Source: Zingiber officinale
Lineage: Eukaryota > Streptophyta > Magnoliopsida > Zingiberales > Zingiberaceae
Assembly (NCBI RefSeq): GCF_018446385.1
Contig: NC_055996.1
Span: 131,364,532-131,428,531 of the forward strand
Direction: 5' to 3'
DNA: 64,000 nt
The notes under the pieces: model-generated
Database searches by the model: none
Told to the model about the DNA's origin: nothing
The model's input: the letters and a program-made list of their open reading frames with translations, nothing else
Shown here: piece by piece, positions 56,380-64,000 of the stretch
Numbering within the stretch: position 1 is the first letter of the stretch
How the letters are laid out: the number at the start of each line of letters is the position of its first letter
Position numbers and translations under genes: made by a program

Positions 56380-58781
56380 TGTTGGAGTGTATACTGGAAG
56401 CCTAAGCTTTGTAAACATTCATTATGAATAAAGAATCACATTTGGTCTAATTGTCTACATTTGTTTGTAGTTGTTCATTTAATTTATATTGTAGATAACA
56501 TAATATGTGGTGTCACATACAGAAGATGATGTTATCAGTACCTTATAAATTATAAACAGTAGCTCACGACCAGAATGGAAAGGAACAAACCATTAGAAAG
56601 TCGTAGTGTAATTAGGTATTAGTTTATCTTGACTATATAATTACACTAGTACACTCAGAGTGTATTGAGTAGGACCATTTGAGGTCGTTCCTTTTATACT
56701 GACTTTATAAAGGAACAAAGACCTCAGTTATTATGGAAGTGTGTGCTCTTAATCCTAATATAATAACAAGCACATATGTTTGATATTTATTTCTTTAATT
56801 TATCAATGGGTGAGATTTAGTTCGATGAATCAATAAACCCGATAAATTGGGAAATGGTATCACTCATAGTGTGTGTTGTTGATTATAGAAGAAAACTGTG
56901 TCCTAATGATACTAGGTTGATAATGTCCTCAAGAGGAGCTCATAAAGATTGTCATGTTAAACCCTGCAGGTGGACTTAGTCCGACATGATAATAAGGTTG
57001 AGTGGTACTACTCTTGGATTTAGATATTAATTAAATGAGTTGTCAGTAACTCACTTAATTAGTGGGCATTCGATATCTTAAACACAGGGAGACTAACACA
57101 CTCATAATAAGAATGAGCCCAAAAATGTAATTTGGGATTGGTGCGGTAGTTCAATGATAGTTCTCTAGTGGAATGAATTATCATTGATAAAATTAAGTTG
57201 TGTATTCGGGGCGAACATGGGATGCTTAATTTTATCAGGAGACCAAAACCAATTCCTCCTCTCGGTCCCTATCGTAGCCTCTTATTTATAAAGTACTATA
57301 CCCACATATACCCACCTTCTATACCCACCGGCCAAGCTAGCTTGGGAACCAAGCTAGGGCCGGCCTAAGCTTGGGTTTAAGGTGGCCGGCCCTAGCTTGA
57401 ACCCAAGCTAGTTGGGCCGGCCATAATTAATTAAAAAGAAAATTTAATTTTAATGTTTATTATTATGTGGAAGATTTAATTTAAAAGAGAATTAAAATTA
57501 AAATATCTCTCTTGTAAAAGATTTACAAAAGATTAAAGAAAGAGATTAGATCTCTTTCCTTATTTGTAGATTGGAGAGATGTTTTATTTTCTCTTTAAAA
57601 TTATTCACATGTTAATAAAATTAAAATTATAGATATTTCCTTTTATTAACCATGAAGAGATTTTTAAAGAGAAATTTTATTTTTTAAAATTTCCGGAAAA
57701 AAATAAGGAAAGTTTTAATTGTTGATTGAAACTTGTCCAATTTGCTTCCTCTTGATGTGGTCGGCCATTAGAGTTTATTTGGGAAATTTTATTTTATTTT
57801 TCTCAAATAAATCATGTCAAGGAAATTAAGGAAATTTTATTGTAAATAAATTTCCTAATTTGCCTAGGCCAAGGAATATAAAAGAAGGGGTAGGGGTGCC
57901 TTCATGAGACATAACCTCTATTGTTTTCTCTCCCTTTTTCCTTGGTGTTGTGGCCGGCCATTACCCTCTCCCTCTCTTCCTCTTGTGGTGGCCGAATACT
58001 TCATCTTTCTTGGAGTTCTTGTGGTGGCCGGATACTACTTGGAGAAGAAGAAGAAGAAGAGAAAGCTAGCATCTCTTGGAGCTTGGTTAGTATTTTGATT
58101 TTCTTCTTTGGTAAAGTTCTTCCTTTGTGGCCGAACCTTGCTTGGAGGAGAAGAAGGTGGTTGGTGGTTTCTCGTCTCGGAAGATCGTTGCCCACACAAC
58201 GTCTGAGGTCAGAAGAGGAATACGGTAGAAGATCAAGAGGTTTTTTCTACAAGGTATAACTAGTAATTTCTATTTCCGCATCATGCTAGTTATTTATGGA
58301 AATAATACCAAATACAAGAGGCTTACGTTCTAGAATTTCGAATATGTTTTTTCGAAGTTGTGTTCTTTTGTTTCTTTCTTTTCCTTGTGATTTGATTGCT
58401 CTCTTTGGTTAACCTAAAGTTATTTTAGGAAATTAAATATTAGCTTTCTATTAAAGGTTTTGTCTAGTCGGTGGTGGTTGCTCCCATATCCAAGAAGGCC
58501 ATGTGCCTCGCCACGTCAGTACTGGGAACCTTTTATGGAAATTAATATTTAATGGAATTAATAACTTAAGGAGACTTGGGTCGAACGTGTTAAGTTCCGC
58601 AGGAGATCCAAGTCAAAACCTAAAAGAACAAATAGATTGAGTTTTGGATCAAACGTGTTAAGTTCCGCAGCCGATCCAAAATTTAATTTAAAAGAACACA
58701 TGGTAGCTAGGAAAAGGTTCAGACCTTTGTACAAAATTTTTGTACAGTGGAACCTATAGGTTTTTCGAGTAGCAACCAACA
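56380..58781 (+). repeat. 3' LTR of the plus-strand copia
   Basis: This complete 2402-bp LTR starts TGTTGGAGTGTATACT and ends GAGTAGCAACCAACA. A TATA box AATATAAAAG lies at about 57875-57884. It carries GGCCGGCC palindromic blocks near 57335-57425. It is the inverse complement of the LTRs at 29870-32277 and 47702-50115, with scattered differences. Confidence 0.93.
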
Positions 58782-59487
58782 GGTTGTACGAGGTTTACTC
58801 CACCAAGAAGGAGTTCGTATTAGCTAGAGGTTGTCAGAGCTTGATCCACCGAAGGATCAAAGGTATCGTCCACCTTATAGACATGTTGTGGAGTAGGAGC
58901 TTTATCTCCAAACCACGTTAAACAAACGTATTGTAATTTGTTTGCTCTTCTTGTCTTTAGATTATCTTTCTACTTGTTTTTTTTTTCGTTGTGCTAACAT
59001 TGTAGGAAGTTAACGAATTAGGATGATCGTCTATTCAACCTCCTTTTTAGCCGGCCCAAAGATCTTCAACAACCTTCGCCTCTTTTTGTAGAAATAGAAG
59101 AGGGTCCCATACATTATAATGTATATGATAAAAATAAATAAACACACCCATTATATTCAAATTATCCTTTATAATGACCATCTATCACCATTATTGTTTG
59201 TCTGCTTAGAAAAGGTCACCCTAGATCTTCTCCTTCCATAATGGTTATTATTCATCATTATTAATTATTTCTATTGCCCTCTACTTCCTTCTAGGATAAG
59301 ATATCAATAAATTAAATTTGCTCCCCTCTTACTCGAGCTCCCTTCTTTGTTGCCAAGTGTCATTCGACTGTAAATCCAACTTTGGCTTTGAGCATCTTAT
59401 GGGTCCAAATATGATTCTCGAGTACCTTTTGGTTCCGAGTTTGATTACTCACGATTGAGTGATAACCACCTTATGTTTCTTGAGCTC
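58782..59487. other. Unassigned sequence, possibly the 3' part of an LTR
   Basis: No gene is seen. The first 260 bases (GGTTGTACGAGG, GATCCACCGAAGGATCAAAG, then a T-rich stretch near 58975) look like the tail of a copia-type LTR and might be the remainder of the LTR started at 26657, but no direct sequence evidence joins them. The rest is AT-rich. Confidence 0.4.
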
Positions 59488-60861
59488 TGTTATAGGATCG
59501 AAAGTCTTAAAAGGGGCGTGAATAACGCTCATGGCTTTTTCATATTTTTGAAAAATACAGAATAAATGCGGCAAAAATAAAGAAATAAACAAAACAATGT
59601 CATGAATTAGTTTTACTTGGTTCAGAGCTTGTGACGACTTCTACTCCAAGGTCCAAGACCCACACTCGTTGAGTGTTTACTTTAGGATATTTACTATCAA
59701 TCCGTAAATTTAAGTACAGAGATGAAGTACAATGATAAATCAATTAAACTACTATGAACACTTATACCGACAACTTTAGAATTTGGAGAGGCATGCTTTC
59801 GGTTGTCGGGGTTGCATTACAGCTTCGTAGGCTTGTCTTTGGCACAGCGCGCAGGAGCAATAGATGTTCTGAATGTTGTATCGAAGTGTTGGTTGAGACC
59901 TCCTTTTATAGCCAATTTGGACTTGATCCAGATCCACTGATCTTGGGATCAGTGTTTGACTCGACATTGATTGGTCAACTGATCCCCCTAATCAATCTAC
60001 TAATCCTGCTTGAATCAGTCGGGCTTCTTGTCCAGATTCTGTCGCTTCGAATGAGTCTTCGTTTGATCGACCTATTCCGTCATTCGGTCGACCAATCCAT
60101 CGATGACCCCTAGCTTATCCAATCCGATCAACCCGGTCTGATCAGTCCGCTATTTATCCACTGTTTGATCGACTGAACCCGACGTTTGGTCGACTGATCC
60201 CTTGATTGAAGCTACCCATGAGCTGAACTGATCACTAGGGTTCGGTCGAATAATCCCAATGTTCGGTTGACCTATCAAGGCAAAAACCTAACCTGTAAAA
60301 TGTTAGTGTTCCTATAAAATAGAATTAGAATAATAGACAAGCAGTATATATAAAAATTAACTTTTGACAGCCTCCGGACTGTCCGATCTTGACTTTGAGT
60401 TCCACTGAAACTCTAGGTTAGACCGACGTCTACTGTTCCCTCTTCAGGAAACGCGTCCTCACCTACTCCTCTCAGGAGAGTTTACCATTTGTCAGACCAA
60501 TCCTTCAGACCATCTGAACTTCTACTCGGCATTTGAGGCTTCTGAACTTTTCAGCTGGACGTCCAATCCCCGACCCGTCCAGTCTTCTGCCTGGTGTCCG
60601 AGACCCCCAGGACTTCCACCTACAATCTGCGACCCTAGAATTTCACCTGACGTCCTCGACCTGTCAAGACTTTGCTCAGTCCCTCAGATCAGGACTTCAT
60701 TGTCTAACCGCGGCTAGGACTTTCCTTTGCCTAAGATCACTTAGAACTTTTCTGCACAATCGGTTCAACTTTGTTAGAACACAAAATAGCTTTACTTTGA
60801 ACCCTTTGTCATGATCAAAATTTAATTTAGGTTTGATAATCTGGTGCTTTTTGTACCAACA
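59488..60861 (-). repeat. Probable solo LTR
   Basis: The plus strand starts TGTTATAGGATCG and ends TTGTACCAACA, so both ends have TG...CA form, with a minus-strand start TGTTGGTAC. The left end (AAAAGGGGCGTGAATAACGC) resembles in layout the left end of the solo LTR at 23456 (AAAGGAGGGGTGATAAGC). Repeated GATCGAC and TGATC motifs lie in the middle. The flanking five bases (AGCTC and CCCAC) do not match, so no target duplication supports the borders. Confidence 0.6.
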
Positions 60862-61547
60862 CCCACTACGCTCGAAGCCTAAATACCAAGCCGAGTAACT
60901 TACTTCGCTCCTTTCCTCCTAGGCCCGACCTGGCTAAATTAACGTCGGCCTAGCCCACATGCCTCCTTTAATCTTAGATTATAGATTATTATGGGGTATT
61001 ACTTATCATGATTTTGCAACCATCTTAGTTTCAAAATTTGATTAACAGGTTGCTTAACCAACTCGGCTAAGATTTTAGAGTTGCTTTTGTTTCTTGTTCA
61101 GCAATTATCAGTAGGATAATAAAGAAAAACAAATAGTGGTGGAGGAAAAAAGTTTTTTTTAAATAATAGAATATGAGATTTGACATGATGAATTAGTTAT
61201 GGTTGGTTCCAAGCCTAGATAAAAGACGAGGATTAAATTAGGTTACCAGCCAACGTTAAATTATATTAAATGTTCAATAAATGGATTCATTAAACTATTT
61301 TACTAATGTTAGATTGTTCTTTGGAAGAAACGTGTTGCACAAACCAATTATAACATCTTAGCAAGGACTATTATATCTCTAGAACTCGAGTGTAGTGATA
61401 AATATACAAGAGTTCGTATTACAAGGTTCGATTGTAAGGTATCGACAAGGACTGTTACATCTTCATTGGGTATAGTGTTAAATAGACAAAAGTTCTCACA
61501 TCATAAGTTGGATAAAAATAAAAATTATAGAAAAACTAATAATCTAA
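60862..61547. other. Spacer before the LINE
   Basis: I see no gene. Two similar phrases around AAGGACTRTTAYATCTY and AAATANACAAGAGTTC lie at about 61360-61410 and 61447-61495. They may be remnants of a LINE 5' region or an older duplication. Confidence 0.4.
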
Positions 61548-64000
61548 TATTCAGAACATAGAATATATGAACCCTCAATGGTAAAGCAATGGAGGCAGTA
61601 GATACGATGATTAGAAAAAGAATTAGTATTTTATGTGTACAAGAGATAAAATAGATCGGCGAGAAAACAAAATGATAAGGAACTCGGGTTTTAAGTTAAG
61701 GTATATAAGAAAGAGTAAAAAAGAAATAGAGTGGGTTTTTTTTATGGATAGTTCATTAAAAGATATAGGAGTAGTTAGAAAAGGGATAAAATTATAGCTC
61801 TTAAGATAGTAGTGGAGAAAAAACTATGAACATTATTAGCATATATGCACCTCAAGTAGGATCAAATAAAAATATCAAATCAAAGTTTTGTGATGACCTA
61901 AACAAAGTATTACAAAATATTCTACCAAATGAAATGATTTTAATAACAGACGATCTAAATGAGTATGTTAAAGTAAAAATTGAAGAATATGAGAGAGTTC
62001 ATAGGGGTTATAGGTTTGGAACAAGAAATGAAGAAGGAAAAACTAGCAAATGGAATTTTACAATAGCATATGACCTTATACTAGCTAATATGTTTTTGAA
62101 GAAAAAAAACATTTGATCACATTGAAAATTAGAAATAATAAATTACAAATTGACTTTCTTATAGTCAGAAAAAGGATGGAAAAATTTATAAAAATTATAA
62201 GGTCATCCCTGGAGAAAACTTAACTACCCAATATAGGTTAGTAGTGTTGGATATATTCCTCAATCATATTTTCAATAAAAGGAAATATACACGACTTCTA
62301 AAATTAAGTGGTAGAAGTTGGAGGACATGGGAAGCAAAATATTAAAGAGAAGGTTAAATACAAACATTATGTGAAATATATAGTGACTCTAATACGACGT
62401 AAGATAAGATGATATCATTATTGAAAATAGTAGCTAAGAGTGTACTCGGTGAGTCAAAGAGACATGCACCACCAAGGAATATTGATAGTAGAATGAAAAA
62501 GTATAAGAGAAAATAAAAGAAAAATGAACAACTTATAACAAATTATATATTTATAAGAACAAGAAAAATTTACAAATATATATAATAACTAAGAAAGAAA
62601 TTAAGATAATTAGTGAAATAAGCAAATAATGAAACTTTTAAATGGATATATCAAAAATTGTATAAAAAAAAAGAGAAATAGGAATTTATAGAATAGCTAA
62701 AGTGAGAGAGAGGAAGAAAAGAGATCTTATTCAAATAAGATATATTAAAGATGAATGCAATAGATTCTGTAAAACAAAAAAGTGAAATTTGTCACCTTAC
62801 CCCTCCCACACACACACACACACGACTATTCTACACCATTGGGAGGGAGTAAATCAGGAAATCGAAGTTAGTCATCACATGATAAGGTAATTCCTCAGTC
62901 TTTGTCAGGATTCGATCTTTGCTCAATTCAACAAACCTGTCATATGATAACCAATTCAGTTATTCCCTGGGTACTAGTAAATGATAGAGAAATAAAAGAG
63001 CTATGAAATAGATATTTTCATCAAATTTTTAATGAAAATTTATATGACCAACTTAACTTAGGTAATTCAAGTAGGTAAAATAAATATAGAAATTTAAATT
63101 TTTATCATAGAATTCAAATTTTATAAGTAGAACAAACTTTAAATAGGATATAAAATGATAAAACTGTTGGACCAGATGGCACTTTAATAGAGGTATGGAA
63201 GTGTTTAGGGAACAAGATTTTGAATGACTTATAAAATTATTTAACATGATATTGAAAATGAAAAAAATGTTTAATCAATGGGTACTCTAGTCCCCTTATA
63301 TAAGAATAAGGGAGATTGTATAAAATTATGTAAACTATAGGGTATTAAACTAATAATTCATACCATAAAATTTTGGAAAAAAGTAATAGGAAAAAGATTA
63401 AAGGAAGAGACCACGATAACCGAAAATCAGTTTAGGTTTATGTTGGAAGGTCGACAATAGAAATTATATATTTTCTCAAACAACTAATTGAAAAGTATCA
63501 GGAGTAAAAGCAAGATCTACACATGGTATTTATTAACTTAGAAAAATTTTATAATAGAATCTCAAGAGAAATTATATGGAGGATTATAGAAAAGAGATGT
63601 GTTAGCGTAGTATATATCAAATCAATTAAGAATATATGTGAGGATGTAATGATCAAAGTGAAGATTTCAGATGAATTAATTGAAGTATTTCTAATAAAGA
63701 TAAGATTACATCAATGATCAACTCTAAATCTCTATCTTTTACATTAATTATGGACGAACTCATTGAATAAATTCAAAATACAGTATCGTGATATATATTA
63801 TTTACAGATGATATTATTTTAGTAAATGAGACATATGAAGGAGTAAATGTTAAACTAAAAGTTTGGTAGGAAATACTAAAAGTGAAAAGTTTTAAGCTTA
63901 GTAGAGTAAAAATAAAATATATGAAATTTAAGTTTAGCAATATTAAACGTAATGAGATAATTATTAAGATAGAATATGACGAGTTGTCTAGAATCAAAAG
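61548..64000 (+). mobile_element. Degenerate LINE (non-LTR retrotransposon), cut by window end
   Basis: This is a plant LINE of the endonuclease plus reverse transcriptase type. The apurinic-type endonuclease starts near 61560 (TLNGKAMEAVDTMI, then ISILCVQEIK) and continues at 61826-62116 (IISIYAPQVGS and the DDLNEYVKV region). Reverse transcriptase begins near 63280 (YKNKGDCIKLCK), continues with TENQFRFMLEGRQ near 63417-63455 and VFINLEKFYNRISREIIW at 63523, and reaches the catalytic box as LFTDDIILVN near 63796-63830. The usual Ala of the catalytic box is replaced by Thr. Stops are frequent, so it is inactive. The end lies beyond the window. Confidence 0.88.
62787..62975 (-). mobile_element. 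SINE-like insertion in the LINE
   Basis: LINE similarity breaks at about 62770 and resumes at about 62977 (VNDREIKEL). The intervening DNA, read on the minus strand, has a box B-like GATCGAATCC, a TTTACTCCCTCCC segment resembling the SINE at 17756-17947 (TTTACCTCCCTCC), and a T run at its end. A CA microsatellite at about 62809-62823 lies inside. I could not find a clear target duplication, so the borders are approximate. Confidence 0.5.

Larger units (their letters stand above)
50487..58781 (+). mobile_element. Plus-strand copia element with truncated 5' LTR
   Basis: A 929-bp piece of 5' LTR (50487-51415) is followed by a non-coding leader, then decayed gag, zinc knuckle, integrase, reverse transcriptase, RNase H, polypurine tract and a complete 2402-bp 3' LTR. 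It is the same LTR family as 29870-32277 and 47702-50115 but in opposite orientation. Many small deletions and stops mean no enzyme can be made. No target duplication can be assigned because the 5' end is truncated. Confidence 0.93.

Overview
The window is nuclear DNA of a flowering plant, probably a monocot (inference). The evidence is a 14-exon respiratory burst NADPH oxidase (RBOH) gene, a coiled-coil NBS-LRR (CNL) resistance gene, plant Ty1/copia and Ty3/Tat retrotransposons, an Au-type SINE and a plant LINE. I see no bacterial features and no CRISPR. Only two ordinary host genes are convincing, both on the minus strand. Nearly everything else is nested or rearranged transposable elements.

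Layout. 1-4582: minus-strand Ty1/copia element, cut by the window start, with its 5' LTR at 4240-4582 and a fold-back rearrangement in gag. 4583-6570: intergenic, starting with a GC-rich island. 6571-10386: intact single-exon CNL gene of 1271 aa. 10.5-12.6 kb: AT-rich spacer with tandem duplications. 12644-20952: RBOH gene whose 14 exons join in frame to 960 aa; its 3.7-kb sixth intron holds two SINEs with perfect target duplications. 20953-22720: upstream spacer. 22720-26656: decayed minus-strand copia element split by a 1.48-kb solo LTR.

26882-45982: a 19-kb Tat-lineage Ty3 element with LTR, gag-protease, pol carrying a dual RNase H, a long 3' region and a second LTR. A copia solo LTR (29870-32277, TSD AGATC) interrupts the protease region. 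Between pol and the 3' LTR are three genes on the opposite strand. Two are long, multi-exon and related to each other, and one is a short coiled-coil gene. Each has a TATA box upstream. Gene A (35881-38275) is still open across four exons (710 aa). A 72-bp minisatellite lies between genes B and C. Directly after the second LTR comes a second Tat leader, gag and protease (45983-47701), interrupted by the same copia family at exactly the same base as in copy 1. The region is therefore an LTR-internal-LTR-internal tandem produced by recombination.

47702-58781: rearranged copia sequence, with an inverted LTR and RNase H end, then a plus-strand copia element with a truncated 5' LTR, decayed gag-pol and complete 3' LTR. 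59488-60861: another LTR. 61548 to the end: a degenerate LINE with endonuclease and reverse transcriptase remnants, interrupted by a SINE-like insertion.

The most unusual signals are the antisense gene cassette inside the Tat element, the same-site copia insertion in two Tat copies, the fold-back gag, and a burst of small deletions at 46.6-47.05 kb that looks like a consensus error rather than evolution.
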